Assembly: GCA_025964675.1 (NCBI GenBank)
Contig: JAOPYI010000223.1
Coordinates: forward strand, 1-57,451
Origin: Sphaerisporangium sp.
GTDB lineage: Bacteria; Actinomycetota; Actinomycetes; Streptosporangiales; Streptosporangiaceae
Direction: 5' to 3'
DNA: 57,451 bases
The notes under the pieces were generated by a model. It was not told where the DNA came from and made no database searches. It saw only the letters and a list, made by a program, of their open reading frames with translations. The position numbers were made by a program, and so were the translations under genes. Every line of letters starts with the position of its first letter. Within the stretch, counting starts at the first letter, position 1. This document shows, one piece after another, positions 7,349 through 15,912 of this stretch.

Positions 7349-8254
7349 TCAGAGGCGGACGGGACGGCGGGGGACGAGGGTGAGCAGGGTGGCCTCGGGC
7401 GGGCAGGAGAAGCGTGCCGGGGCGTACGGAGAGGTGCCGAGGCCGGCGGAGACGTGGAGCCAGGCGGACTCGTGGCGGTGCAGACCCTTCACTCGGGCGC
7501 GGTCGATGCCGCAGTTGGTCACCAGGGCTCCGTAGAAGGGGATGCACAGCTGGCCGCCGTGGGTGTGGCCGGCGAGGAGCAGTTGGTAGCCGTCGGCGGC
7601 GAAACGGGACATGTTGCTGGGCTCGGGGGAGTGCATGACGCCCAGCCGGAGGTCGGCGTCGCTGGGAGCCGGGCCGGCGATGAGGTCGTACCGGTCGCGG
7701 TTGATGTGGGAGTCGTGAATGCCGCCCACGAAGACGTCGAGGTCTCCCACCTTGAGCCGGGCCGTGGTGTTGTTCATGTCGAGCCAGCCGGCGGCGGTCA
7801 TGCTCGCGCCGAGCTCGGTCCACGGGAGGTTGGGCATGTGCTGGCGTCTGTCGGTCTTGGACGAGCGCCAGAGGTAACGAGCGGGGTTCTTCGGCTTGGG
7901 GGCGTACAGGTCGTTCGACCCGTAGACGAACAGCCCGGGACGTGCGAGCAGGGGCTCCACCGCGTGGAGGTAGGCGGGCACGGCGTCCGGGTGGGCGAGG
8001 GTGTCGCCGGTGTTGACCACGAGATCGGGGTTGAGCGCGTCGAGGGAGCGAACCCAGTTGATCAGGCGGGTGCGCCCGGGTGTGAGGTGCAGGTCGGAGA
8101 TCTGGAGGATCCTGACCGGCCGCTGCCCGGGCGCAAGGACCGGCACGTCGAAACGGCGGAGCCGGAACCAGTTGCGCTCGATGACCGAGGCATAGCCGAG
8201 CCCGGCAACGCCGAGACCCAGCAGGGACAGGGGTATCGCAGCAGCTTTCCTCAC
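7349..8254 (-). CDS. membrane-anchored metallophosphoesterase
   Basis: A 301-residue protein with an N-terminal hydrophobic anchor (IPLSLLGLGVAGLGYASV) followed by the calcineurin-like phosphoesterase motifs in order: QISDLHL, NTGDTLAH, GSND (Asn-Asp in place of the usual Asn-His), GVMHSPEP and LLAGHTHGGQ. These supply the two-metal site. Relatives (YkuE-like, and the Mycobacterium gene I recall beside ponA2) act at the membrane on phosphoesters whose identity is mostly unknown. Start is a GTG. It lies just past the tRNA and is the first gene of the conserved core. Confidence 0.88.
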   Translation of the reverse strand: MRKAAAIPLSLLGLGVAGLGYASVIERNWFRLRRFDVPVLAPGQRPVRILQISDLHLTPGRTRLINWVRSLDALNPDLVVNTGDTLAHPDAVPAYLHAVEPLLARPGLFVYGSNDLYAPKPKNPARYLWRSSKTDRRQHMPNLPWTELGASMTAAGWLDMNNTTARLKVGDLDVFVGGIHDSHINRDRYDLIAGPAPSDADLRLGVMHSPEPSNMSRFAADGYQLLLAGHTHGGQLCIPFYGALVTNCGIDRARVKGLHRHESAWLHVSAGLGTSPYAPARFSCPPEATLLTLVPRRPVRL

Positions 8255-8433
8255 CTCTTCATGATGCCTGAGGCCACGGCATGCTGCCTCCCAACGCCGA
8301 AACGGGCGGTCCGTCCATCTTCGGCGCCGTAGACCAGGTTCCGGGATGCGAGGGTTCGACGGAAACGAGAAAGCAGCTGATCGCGACGTGGCTGGGTCAA
8401 ATGAAGGCGATCGGGCTGCGGTGACACGGCAAG

Positions 8434-8898
8434 ATGGTGACCATGAGTGCTTTGAAGGACAAGCTGAAGGCCGACCTCACGACGTCGATGAAGGCGCGTG
8501 ACGAGGTACGGACCCGGACGCTGCGCATGGCCCTGGCCGCTGTCAGCACCGAGGAGGTGGCGGGCAAGGAAGCCCGCGAGCTCTCCGACGACGAGATCGT
8601 CAAGGTGCTGGCGAGGGAGGCCAAGAAGCGCCGCGAGGCGTCCGAGGCGTTCGCCGGCGCGGGACGCGCTGAGCAGGCGCAGGCGGAGCAGGACGAGCAC
8701 GCCGTGCTGGAGGAGTACCTCCCGGCGCAGTTGAGCGATGAGGAGCTGAACAGGCTCGTCCAGGAGGCCGTCGCGGAGAGCGGTGCGGAAGGCCCTCGGG
8801 CGATGGGTCAGGTGATGAAGGTCCTCAACCCCAAGGTGGCCGGACGGGCGGAGGGCGGCAGGGTGGCACAGGCCGTCCGCGCCCACCTCGCCGGCTGA
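8434..8898 (+). CDS. GatB/YqeY-domain protein
   Basis: The frame opens MVTMSALKDKLKADLTTSMK; either ATG 8434 or ATG 8443 may be used and neither has a strong site. The body shows the YqeY pattern: RTRTLRMALAAVSTEEV, AKKRREASEAF, EEYLPAQLSDEEL, GPRAMGQVMKVLNPK and a closing GRVAQAVRAHLAG. The family is related to the tRNA-binding tail domain of GatB, and its role in the cell is not settled. About 152 residues, normal length. It converges on the PBP gene with a shared terminator between them. Confidence 0.88.
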   Translation: MVTMSALKDKLKADLTTSMKARDEVRTRTLRMALAAVSTEEVAGKEARELSDDEIVKVLAREAKKRREASEAFAGAGRAEQAQAEQDEHAVLEEYLPAQLSDEELNRLVQEAVAESGAEGPRAMGQVMKVLNPKVAGRAEGGRVAQAVRAHLAG

Positions 8899-8980
8899 AC
8901 GGGCCCTCCCGTTAAGCCGAAGGCCTTCTGGGAGGCCTGTGTCGCCGACTGAGCGGTCTTGTGGCGTGTCCACGGAGTTT

Positions 8981-9017
8981 CAAAGGTGCCCTCCGCGTTC
9001 CGCGGAGGGCACCTTTG
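8981..9017. terminator. perfect 17-bp bidirectional terminator hairpin
   Basis: CAAAGGTGCCCTCCGCG pairs fully with CGCGGAGGGCACCTTTG across a TTC loop. It lies between two convergent genes (YqeY and the PBP) and ends 6 bases from the PBP stop, so it can serve both. TTTG/CAAA ends give short T-runs either way. Confidence 0.85.
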
Positions 9018-9022
9018 ATCGG

Positions 9023-11302
9023 TCAGCGGGTCGGTGTGTTCGGGGTGACGGGGATCGGGTCGGCTCCGGTGGTGGGACCCACGGGGACGGGATCGGTTCC
9101 GGTATTCCCGTTGCCGTTGCCGTTGCCGTGGCCGTTGCCATTCCCGTTGCCGTTCCCGTTCGGGACGGGGTAGGCGTTGCCGTTCGGGTTCTTCGCCTTC
9201 GGCGGGGGCTTGGGGGCGCAGCCGCCGCTACAGCCTCCGAAGCGGCTCATGTCCGGCGGTGTGAAGGACGAGGGGCTGATGTCCTTCAGGGCGCTGATCA
9301 TCGTGGCCTTCCAGATCTGGCCGGAGATGGTGGCGCCGAAGACTTCGCCGTAGTAGTTGCCGCCGATGGTGATGTTGCGCAGCGGGTGGGTGTACGAGCC
9401 GCGCGGGTCTCCGAGGCTCACAGCGCCGGCGAGGTCGGGGGTGTATCCGGCGAACCAGGCGGTCATGGAGCCATCGGTGGTTCCGGTCTTGCCCGCCGCG
9501 TCCCGGCCGATGCCGCCGACCCCCCTCATCGTGCCCTTGGTGAACACTCCGGAAAGGATGCCGCTGACCGCGTCGGCGACCTTCTCGTCGAGCGTCTGCT
9601 TGCAGGCGGGCGTGAAGTCGGTCGTCTTGCCGTTGCGGTCGGTGATGGCGGTGATCGCCATCGGCGCGCAGTACTTGCCGCGGGCGGCGAAGGTGGCGTA
9701 GGCGCTGGCCACGGTGATCGGGTCCATCTCGTTGACGCCGAGGGTGAAGGTCTCGACCTCCTGCAGCTTGCCGCCGTCGGCGCGTTTGATGCCGAGATCC
9801 TTGGCGGTCTTGACGACGTTGCAGAGCCCGACCTTCTTCTCAAGGCCGAGGAAGAAGGTGTTGACCGATCCCCAGGTGCCGGTCTGCAGGGTCTTGAAGC
9901 CGCCACCGCCCTCGGAGTTGTGCGCGACGTGGGTGGGGTCGCCGACGTTCTCGCCCTTGCAGTTCTTGAAGTCGCTGTAACCGTTCGCCTGAAAGCTGAT
10001 GCCGGAGTAGATCCCGTCGCTGTACAGCAGGCCTTCCTTCAACGCCGTGGCCAGTGTGAACGCCTTGAATGTCGAACCCGCCTGGAAGCCCGTGCCGCCG
10101 CCGTGCGCCACATCGGCGACCAGGTTGTAGTTGGACTCGTTCTTCTTCTTGCTGCTGCCGAACTTCCGGCTGGCGGCCATGGCCTTGATGGCGCCGGTGC
10201 CCGGCTCGACCAGCGCTTCCGCTGCGACCGGCTTGTCGGAGCCGTAGACCCACTTCTTGATCGACTGGTCGGCGGACTTCTGCATCTTGGTGTCGAGGGT
10301 GGTCTTGATGACCAGGCCGCCCCGGTTGAGGAACTCCTTGCGGGCCTTCTCGGTCTTGCCGAACTGCTTGTCGTTCAGGATCTCGTGCTGGACGTACATG
10401 CAGAAGTACGGGTAGTCGCTCTGCTCGCAGCCGCCCGGGATCGCGATGTCCTTGTAGACCAGTTTCTTGGCCTTCGCGGTCGCGGCCTCCTGGGGTGTGA
10501 TCTTGCGCAGCTCGGCCATTCGGTCGAGGACGATGTTGCGCCGCGCCAGCAGGGCCGCCTTGTGCTGCTTGCCGAGGTTCGGGTCGGTCGCGTTGGGGTT
10601 CTGGACGGCCCCCGCCAGCGTGGCCGCCTCCTCGAGGGTCAGCTTGGAGGCGGGCTTGTCGAAGAACCGCTTGGACGCCGCTTGGATGCCGTACGCGCTG
10701 GCGCCGAAGTAGGCGATGTTGAGGTAGCGCTCAAGGATCTGGTCCTTGGTGTACTTCTGCTCGATCGCCATGGCGTACCGGAGCTCGTTGAGCTTGCGGG
10801 AGACGGTCGGCGCGATGGCCGCGAGCTTGTCCTGGTTGGTCTCGGCCCTGTTGAGCAGCACCTGCTTGACATACTGCTGGGTGATCGAGGATCCGCCCTG
10901 CGCGACGCCGCCCGACTGGAAGTTCTTCATCAAGGCACGGGCGGAGCCCTCAAGGTCGAGGGCGCCGTGCTGGTAGAAGCGGAAGTCCTCGATGGAGATG
11001 ATCGCGTCCCGCATGATGGGGGCGACCTTCGCCAGTGGCACAGATTCGCGGTTCTGGTAGTAGAACTGTGCGATCAGCTTGCCGCCGGCGTCGCGGATCT
11101 CGGTCTTCTCCGGCAGGTCTGGCTCGTTGAGGTTCTCGGGCTTGAGGTTGAGCACGTCCGAGGCGGTCTTGACCCCCATGCCCGCTCCACCCACTGCGGG
11201 TAGGCCGATGGCCGCGGCCAGCACTCCCGCCGCGACAGCGGCTCCGATGAGCCGCAGGAGGTTCCCGACTACGGACCCGTGGGCTTTGCCTTGAGCTTGC
11301 AC
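9023..11302 (-). CDS. ponA2: class A penicillin-binding protein (bifunctional transglycosylase/transpeptidase)
   Basis: A 759-residue protein that polymerises and cross-links peptidoglycan on the outer face of the membrane. After one N-terminal membrane helix, the GT51 domain carries EDFRFYQHG near residue 104 and GGSSITQQYVKQ. The transpeptidase domain has AGSTFK (active Ser, about 410), SVN (about 479) and KTGT (about 605). The tail is Pro/Gly/Asn-rich with NGNGNGNGHGNGNGNGN, encoded by a short DNA repeat. No PASTA domain is present. Adjacency to wblA is the gene order I recall for ponA2/whiB4. The GTG start has TACGCT seven bases upstream and no Shine-Dalgarno sequence, suggesting leaderless transcription. 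Confidence 0.92.
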   Translation of the reverse strand: MQAQGKAHGSVVGNLLRLIGAAVAAGVLAAAIGLPAVGGAGMGVKTASDVLNLKPENLNEPDLPEKTEIRDAGGKLIAQFYYQNRESVPLAKVAPIMRDAIISIEDFRFYQHGALDLEGSARALMKNFQSGGVAQGGSSITQQYVKQVLLNRAETNQDKLAAIAPTVSRKLNELRYAMAIEQKYTKDQILERYLNIAYFGASAYGIQAASKRFFDKPASKLTLEEAATLAGAVQNPNATDPNLGKQHKAALLARRNIVLDRMAELRKITPQEAATAKAKKLVYKDIAIPGGCEQSDYPYFCMYVQHEILNDKQFGKTEKARKEFLNRGGLVIKTTLDTKMQKSADQSIKKWVYGSDKPVAAEALVEPGTGAIKAMAASRKFGSSKKKNESNYNLVADVAHGGGTGFQAGSTFKAFTLATALKEGLLYSDGIYSGISFQANGYSDFKNCKGENVGDPTHVAHNSEGGGGFKTLQTGTWGSVNTFFLGLEKKVGLCNVVKTAKDLGIKRADGGKLQEVETFTLGVNEMDPITVASAYATFAARGKYCAPMAITAITDRNGKTTDFTPACKQTLDEKVADAVSGILSGVFTKGTMRGVGGIGRDAAGKTGTTDGSMTAWFAGYTPDLAGAVSLGDPRGSYTHPLRNITIGGNYYGEVFGATISGQIWKATMISALKDISPSSFTPPDMSRFGGCSGGCAPKPPPKAKNPNGNAYPVPNGNGNGNGNGHGNGNGNGNTGTDPVPVGPTTGADPIPVTPNTPTR

Positions 11303-11403
11303 GAGTCCAAGCGTATGCCGAACCGATGACTCAATAGGTACTCAAAGTCCATTTCGCATTGACTCGCGCGCGACTCCGCGCGGGGAGGACTAGTCATTCC
11401 CGG

Positions 11404-11429
11404 CCACATGGCCTGACATGACCATGTGG
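11404..11429. promoter_or_regulatory. 8-bp inverted repeat CCACATGG/CCATGTGG in the ponA2-wblA divergent region
   Basis: The arms are separated by ten bases and lie about 100 bases from ponA2 and 145 bases from wblA. The only long intergenic region in this part of the core, it is the natural place for a shared operator; the protein is unknown. Confidence 0.4.
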
Positions 11430-11573
11430 GAAATTGACCCGGCCGGGGTCTGTCGGTCCGAACGTCTGGTTGCGTACGTTCTCCTCTGCGGCAACTGAAA
11501 AAAAGGAGGCTCGACGCCCGCGCCCGTCGGCCGCCAAGTGACGACTGACCACCTATAGGGGAGTGGGGTCGAA

Positions 11574-11870
11574 ATGTGGATCACGGATTGGACCTCCCGT
11601 GCCGCCTGTCGGGGCGCGGATCCTGATGCGTTGTTCGTCCAGGGTGCCGCCCAGAACAGGGCGAAGCTGATCTGCCGAGGATGCCCGGTCCGTACCGAGT
11701 GCCTCGCGGATTCACTGGACAATCGCATCGAGTTCGGGGTATGGGGCGGGATGACCGAGCGGGAGCGGCGAGCGCTGCTCCGGCGGCGGCCGGATGTCAC
11801 GTCATGGCGTGACCTCCTGGAGGTCGCCAAGGAAGAGTACGAGCGGACCAACGAGCTGATTGCCGGCTGA
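11574..11870 (+). CDS. wblA: WhiB-family iron-sulfur regulator, WblA/WhiB4 type
   Basis: A 98-residue protein with the four cluster ligands Cys12, Cys34, Cys37 and Cys43 (ACRGAD, ICRGCPVRTEC), then the turn GVWGGMT and the basic stretch ERERRALLRRRP. It binds a redox- and NO-sensitive [4Fe-4S] cluster and acts on transcription, probably with the primary sigma factor. FVQGAAQNRAK and the neighbours (PBP1A, two ArsA-like ATPases) identify it as the WblA/WhiB4 orthologue rather than another WhiB. Streptomyces wblA affects sporulation and antibiotic output; Mycobacterium whiB4 senses oxidants. GGGGAGTGGGG precedes the ATG. Confidence 0.92.
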   Translation: MWITDWTSRAACRGADPDALFVQGAAQNRAKLICRGCPVRTECLADSLDNRIEFGVWGGMTERERRALLRRRPDVTSWRDLLEVAKEEYERTNELIAG

Positions 11871-11970
11871 GTTCATGGGCGGGGGCTGTGGGGCCTCGCC
11901 GCCCGGCACCACGACGTGAGGGGCTGTGCTTCGGCCCTCGATCGCGTCATCGAATTGGTTTTACCGTTGA

Positions 11971-13158
11971 CTACGACGCGAGGAGTTCGCCGATCTTGCG
12001 CAAGCCCGCGAGATCATGGACGTCCTCCGGCATCGCGAGCACCTGAGAGATCGGCACTGTGGGGTGGGCCGAGGTGAAGTGCTCCTGCTCGCGATGCTCC
12101 CTCGCGGCGAGCTGCATGCGTCCGGCGTGAAGCCGCAACACGGCGGCCGTCAGCTCATGTTCGCCACGCGACTCCAGATCCTCGGCGGCGGCCGCGCTGC
12201 GGGCCGCGGACAGCGCCGGTGCCGGGGACCTGTGAACCCGGTTGACCACCAGACCGGCCAGGGGCATGCTCTCTTCGGCCAGTCGCTCCACGAAGTACGA
12301 GGCCTCTCGCATCGCGTCCCGTTCCGGCGCGGCCACGACGAGGAACGCGGTGCCGGGAGCCTGGAGCAGCCTGTACGTCTGGTCCGCGCGCTGCCTGAAC
12401 CCGCCGAAGACGGCGTCGAGGGCGGCGACGAAGGTCTGGATGTCCTTGAGGAACTGCGCCCCCAGGATCTTCGTCAGCACGCCCGCCACCAGGCCGAAGC
12501 CCGCGTTGAGCAGCTTGAAGGCGCTGCGGCCTCCCGCCTTGGCCGGGGCCATCATGATCCTGATGAGCCGCCCGTCGAGGAAGCGGCCCAGCCGTTCCGG
12601 CGCGTCGAGGAAGTCCAGCGCCGACCGTGACGGTGGTGTGTCGACGATGATGAGATCCCACTCGTCCGAGCGGCGGAGCTGGCCGAGCTTCTCCATCGCC
12701 ATGTACTCCTGCGTGCCGGAGAAGCTGGACGACAGCGACTCGTAGAACGGGTTCGTCAGGATCTGCTTGGCGCGCTCCGGGTCGGCGTGCGCCTCGATGA
12801 TCTCGTCGAACGTCCGCTTCATGTCGAGCATCATCGCGTGCAGCTCGCCGGATCCCCCGACCCCTTCGACCAGGCGGGGGGTGTTGTCCAGCTCGCTGAG
12901 CCCCATCGACTGCGCGAGGCGCCGTGCGGGGTCCACCGTGAGCACGACCACGCGCCGGCCCCGTTCGGCCGCGCGCAGCCCGAGCGCAGCCGCGGTGGTG
13001 GTCTTGCCGACGCCGCCCGAGCCGCAGCACACGACGATGCGCGTGTGCGGGTCGTCGAGCACGGCGTCCATGTCCAGGACCGGGGAGACCCTGCGAGCGC
13101 CGTCGCCAGGCTCAGCGGTCGACCGCGTGTGGGGGGTGCCCCCCGGATGAGTCTTCAC
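11971..13158 (-). CDS. ArsA-like ATPase, second gene of the pair
   Basis: A 395-residue SIMIBI-class ATPase. Walker A is CCGSGGVGKTTTAAALG (deviant, with the signature Lys), followed by switch I VLTVDPARRLAQSMG and Walker B-like IIVDTPPSRSALDFLD. It overlaps the preceding ATPase gene by four bases. In mycobacteria the paired genes (Rv3679/Rv3680) form a complex; the established part is only that they are Get3/ArsA-like and no arsenite pump is linked here. Arsenic Cys ligands of true ArsA are not in the expected places, so anion or protein targeting roles remain open. Confidence 0.88.
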   Translation of the reverse strand: MKTHPGGTPHTRSTAEPGDGARRVSPVLDMDAVLDDPHTRIVVCCGSGGVGKTTTAAALGLRAAERGRRVVVLTVDPARRLAQSMGLSELDNTPRLVEGVGGSGELHAMMLDMKRTFDEIIEAHADPERAKQILTNPFYESLSSSFSGTQEYMAMEKLGQLRRSDEWDLIIVDTPPSRSALDFLDAPERLGRFLDGRLIRIMMAPAKAGGRSAFKLLNAGFGLVAGVLTKILGAQFLKDIQTFVAALDAVFGGFRQRADQTYRLLQAPGTAFLVVAAPERDAMREASYFVERLAEESMPLAGLVVNRVHRSPAPALSAARSAAAAEDLESRGEHELTAAVLRLHAGRMQLAAREHREQEHFTSAHPTVPISQVLAMPEDVHDLAGLRKIGELLAS

Positions 13159-14159
13159 GCTGCTCCCTGGGAACGGATCTCTTCCGCCAACTCGTACAGA
13201 CCGGCCAGATCGGCGCCGTCGGGCAGCAACGGCAGCTCGTAGCGCTGGGCCTTCGCCTCCTTGAGCGACTGCTTCTCGCGCTGCTCCAGCCGTGTGCGGT
13301 GCGCGTGCTCGGAGATCTCGTCCGCGAGTGCCTCGGCGATCAAGGACGCGTCGCCCGCGCCGTCGGCGAGGCCGGCGGCCTTCAGGCCGAGCACGAGCTC
13401 CCCGGGGTCGAAGCTGTCCTTCATGGCGGCGTCGATGGCCGCCGCGGGCAGCAGCTCGGGGCGGACCATGTTGATGAAGATGCCGCCGACGGGCAGCTTG
13501 GCGGCACGGAGGTTCTGTACGCCGTCCAACGTCTCCTGGACGGGCATCTCCTCCAGGAGTGTGACGAAGTGCACAGCGGTCTCCGGGGAGGCGACCACCC
13601 CGCGGACCAGGTCGGCGTGGTTCTTGACCGGGCCGATCCGGGCGAGACCGGCCACCTCGGACGTCACGTTGAGGAACCTGGTTATCCGGCCGGTGGGCGG
13701 CGCGTCCATGACGACGGCGTCGTACACCCGCCTGCCGGACTTGTCGCGCCGTCGTACGGCTTCGCTTGTCTTACCGGTTACGAGCACGTCGCGCAGCCCG
13801 GGGGCGATCGTCGTCGCGAAGTCCACCAGGCCGATCTTGTTGAGGGCCTTGCCGGCGCGCTTCATCCCGTAGAACATCTCGACGTATTCCAGCATGGCCT
13901 GTTCGGGGTCGATGGCGAGCGCGTAAACGTCGCCGCCGCCCGGGGCCACGGCGATCTTCCGCTCCTCGTACGGCAGGGGCGGGATGTCGAAGACCTGGGC
14001 GATGCCCTGACGGCCTTCCACCTCCACGAGCAGCACCTTGCGGCCGCCTGCCGCCAGGGCGAGCGCCAGCGCGGCCGCCACCGTCGTCTTTCCGGTGCCA
14101 CCCTTGCCGGTCACGACATGAAGTCGTACGCCGTCCCAATCGGTGTCGCGAGCGCTCAC
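13155..14159 (-). CDS. ArsA-like ATPase, first gene of the pair
   Basis: 334 residues with LHVVTGKGGTGKTTVAAAL (deviant Walker A), LLVEVEGRQGIAQVF, and VVMDAPPTGRITRFL. The C-terminus ends in a helical LYELAEEIRSQGAA. It is co-transcribed with the longer ATPase, overlapping by ATGA-type coupling, and the two probably form a heteromer. The start is GTG; TAGCCT ends seven bases before it and there is no Shine-Dalgarno sequence, so the operon appears leaderless. It diverges from the DUF4177 gene. Confidence 0.88.
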   Translation of the reverse strand: MSARDTDWDGVRLHVVTGKGGTGKTTVAAALALALAAGGRKVLLVEVEGRQGIAQVFDIPPLPYEERKIAVAPGGGDVYALAIDPEQAMLEYVEMFYGMKRAGKALNKIGLVDFATTIAPGLRDVLVTGKTSEAVRRRDKSGRRVYDAVVMDAPPTGRITRFLNVTSEVAGLARIGPVKNHADLVRGVVASPETAVHFVTLLEEMPVQETLDGVQNLRAAKLPVGGIFINMVRPELLPAAAIDAAMKDSFDPGELVLGLKAAGLADGAGDASLIAEALADEISEHAHRTRLEQREKQSLKEAKAQRYELPLLPDGADLAGLYELAEEIRSQGAA

Positions 14160-14402
14160 GTTCCGAGGCTACCCAACGGTCACTTCGCGATTCACCGCCA
14201 CCGCCCTTTCGGCACACGCTTGCGACGGAGCTCACACCCAGGGATTGCGTTTTCCAGGTTTCCTGACTTCCACGTATATGTCCTGTTACGGCGTTTGGGT
14301 GCGCGCAGACACGCTGCTCGGTAAAGCCTGTGACCTATGGGACGGCAGGGAACAGAGGTGGCCGCGCCACCTGAGGGCCCGTCTCCCGTCTAAAGTGCCA
14401 CC

Positions 14403-14558
14403 ATGAAGCGCTACGAATATTCGACGGTTCCCCTGCTCACCCATGCAACCAAGCAGATTCTCGACAACTGGGGTCAGGACGGCTGGGAGCTCGTCACGGT
14501 CATCCCGGGCCCGAATCCCGAGCAGCTCGTCGCCTACATGAAGCGGGAGAAGGAGTGA
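14403..14558 (+). CDS. DUF4177 small protein
   Basis: A 51-residue protein, MKRYEYSTVPLLTHATKQ, then NWGQDGWELVTVIPGP and a basic end. This is the DUF4177 pattern (KYEY...GWELV), a small beta-rich family of unknown role. It is conserved at this spot between the ATPases and RidA in relatives. TAAAGT lies six bases before the ATG with no ribosome-binding site, pointing to a leaderless mRNA. Its stop overlaps the GTG of the RidA gene (GTGA). Confidence 0.85.
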   Translation: MKRYEYSTVPLLTHATKQILDNWGQDGWELVTVIPGPNPEQLVAYMKREKE

Positions 14559-15016
14559 GCACGCCCGAGGAGCGCCTGGCCGAGCTGGGGCTGACCCTTC
14601 CCGAGGTCGTCAAGCCCCTGGCCGCGTACGTGCCGGCCGTGCGCACCGGCGACTACGTCTACACCTCCGGCCAGCTTCCGATGGTCGACGGCAAGCTAGG
14701 CGTCACCGGCAAGGTCGGCGCCGAGGTGGACCCCGAGCAGGCCAAGGAACAGGCCCGCGTCTGCGCGCTGAACGCGCTGGCGGCGGTGGCGTCGATCGCC
14801 GGTGACCTGTCGCATATCGTGCGGATCGTCAAGGTCGTCGGGTTCGTCGCGAGCGCGCCGGGCTTCACCGGCCAGCCGGGCGTCGTCAACGGTGCCAGCG
14901 AGCTGCTCGGCGAGGTCCTCGGAGACGCGGGCCGGCATGCCCGCAGCGCAGTCGGCGTCGCATCTCTGCCACTGGACGCCCCCGTCGAGGTCGAGCTCAT
15001 CGCCGAAGTGCGGTGA
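14555..15016 (+). CDS. RidA-family enamine/imine deaminase
   Basis: 153 residues of the Rid/YjgF/L-PSP type: YVYTSGQLPMVDGKL, ALNALAAVASIAGDLSHIV, KVVGFVASAPGF and GRHARSAVGVASLPLDAPVE. The conserved Arg of family RidA (here GRHARSAVG) is the residue that binds the substrate carboxylate, so hydrolysis of reactive 2-aminoacrylate-like imines is possible, although this longer actinobacterial subgroup is not well tested. The GTG overlaps the DUF4177 stop, giving translational coupling. Confidence 0.85.
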   Translation: MSTPEERLAELGLTLPEVVKPLAAYVPAVRTGDYVYTSGQLPMVDGKLGVTGKVGAEVDPEQAKEQARVCALNALAAVASIAGDLSHIVRIVKVVGFVASAPGFTGQPGVVNGASELLGEVLGDAGRHARSAVGVASLPLDAPVEVELIAEVR

Positions 15017-15025
15017 GCCGTGACA

Positions 15026-15062
15026 CCATGGTCCAGCCGAGCACTGTTCGGTTGGATCATGG
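15026..15062 (+). promoter_or_regulatory. 15-bp hairpin whose 3' arm runs into the ribosome-binding site of the NUDIX gene
   Basis: CCATGGTCCAGCCGA pairs with TCGGTTGGATCATGG (two G-T wobbles) around a seven-base loop. The last two Gs belong to GGAGGTGGC, the ribosome-binding site for the ATG at 15070. There is no T-run. Folding would partly mask that site, so it may tune NUDIX translation or act as a processing/stability stem. Confidence 0.6.
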
Positions 15063-15069
15063 AGGTGGC

Positions 15070-15912
15070 ATGAACGGTATCCCGCTGCCTGGCGAGTTGG
15101 GTGAGCGTGCCAGAGCCATCCTTACGGGCGAGATCGCCCCCGTCCCCACCAGGGACGCCGCCACCGTGGTGCTGCTGCGGCACACCTGCCACCTGCCCAA
15201 TGGCATCGAGGTCTACATGCTCCGGCGCGCGGCGAGCATGGAGTTCGCGGCGGGCGCGTACGTCTTCCCGGGTGGCTCGGTGGATCCGCGTGACGCCGAC
15301 CAGACGGTCGCCTGGGCCGGGCCGTCGCCCGAGGCATGGGGCCGGGTCTTCCGCGCCGACGTGGACATCGCCCGTGGGCTCGTCTGCGCGGCCGTGCGTG
15401 AGACGTTCGAGGAGTCCGGGGTCCTGCTCGCCGGGCCGAGCGCGGACACGGTCGTCGCGGACACCACCGGCGACGACTGGGAGGCCGACCGTGAGGCGCT
15501 GATCGACCGACACCTGTCGCTCGCGGAGTTCCTGAACAAGCGAGGCCTGGTCCTCCGGGCCGACCTGCTCAGGCCCTGGGCCCACTGGATCACGCCGGCG
15601 GTCGAACGCAAGCGGTTCGACACCAGATTTTTCGTGGCAGCCATGCCGCCCGGCCAGCGCACCCGTGACGTGGGCGGCGAGGCCGACGAGGTCGCGTGGC
15701 TGCGTCCGGCGCAGGCGCTCGGCCGGGGGAAGGGCGGGCACATCTTTCTCCTGCCGCCGACGGTTCGCACCTTGACCGAGCTGTCGGCGTTCGACGAGGT
15801 GGGCGCCGCGCTGGCGTGCGAACGAGAGATCGTGACCTTCCAGCCCCGCGTCGCCGAGGTCGACGGCGAGATGTGGCTGGTCATACCGGACGAGGACCAC
15901 CGAATGCCATGA
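15070..15912 (+). CDS. NUDIX hydrolase
   Basis: I choose the ATG at 15070 because GGAGGTGGC precedes it; a longer GTG frame from 15013 would overlap RidA and run through the hairpin. It encodes 280 residues. The Nudix fold is shown by VLLRHT, MEFAAGAYVFPGGSVDPRD and, after an inserted segment, AAVRETFEESGVLL (the REx2EExG core). The long gap between GG and REx2EE resembles the NUDT19-type subgroup that acts on CoA derivatives; substrate here is not known. Its stop overlaps the MBL start (ATGA). Confidence 0.85.
   Translation: MNGIPLPGELGERARAILTGEIAPVPTRDAATVVLLRHTCHLPNGIEVYMLRRAASMEFAAGAYVFPGGSVDPRDADQTVAWAGPSPEAWGRVFRADVDIARGLVCAAVRETFEESGVLLAGPSADTVVADTTGDDWEADREALIDRHLSLAEFLNKRGLVLRADLLRPWAHWITPAVERKRFDTRFFVAAMPPGQRTRDVGGEADEVAWLRPAQALGRGKGGHIFLLPPTVRTLTELSAFDEVGAALACEREIVTFQPRVAEVDGEMWLVIPDEDHRMP

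Noticed and set aside
8939-11203. 754-codon plus-strand frame opposite the PBP gene
   Set aside because: Composition is an antisense artefact (Val/Gly/Ala/Arg runs, no domain), and the minus-strand PBP has every catalytic motif.
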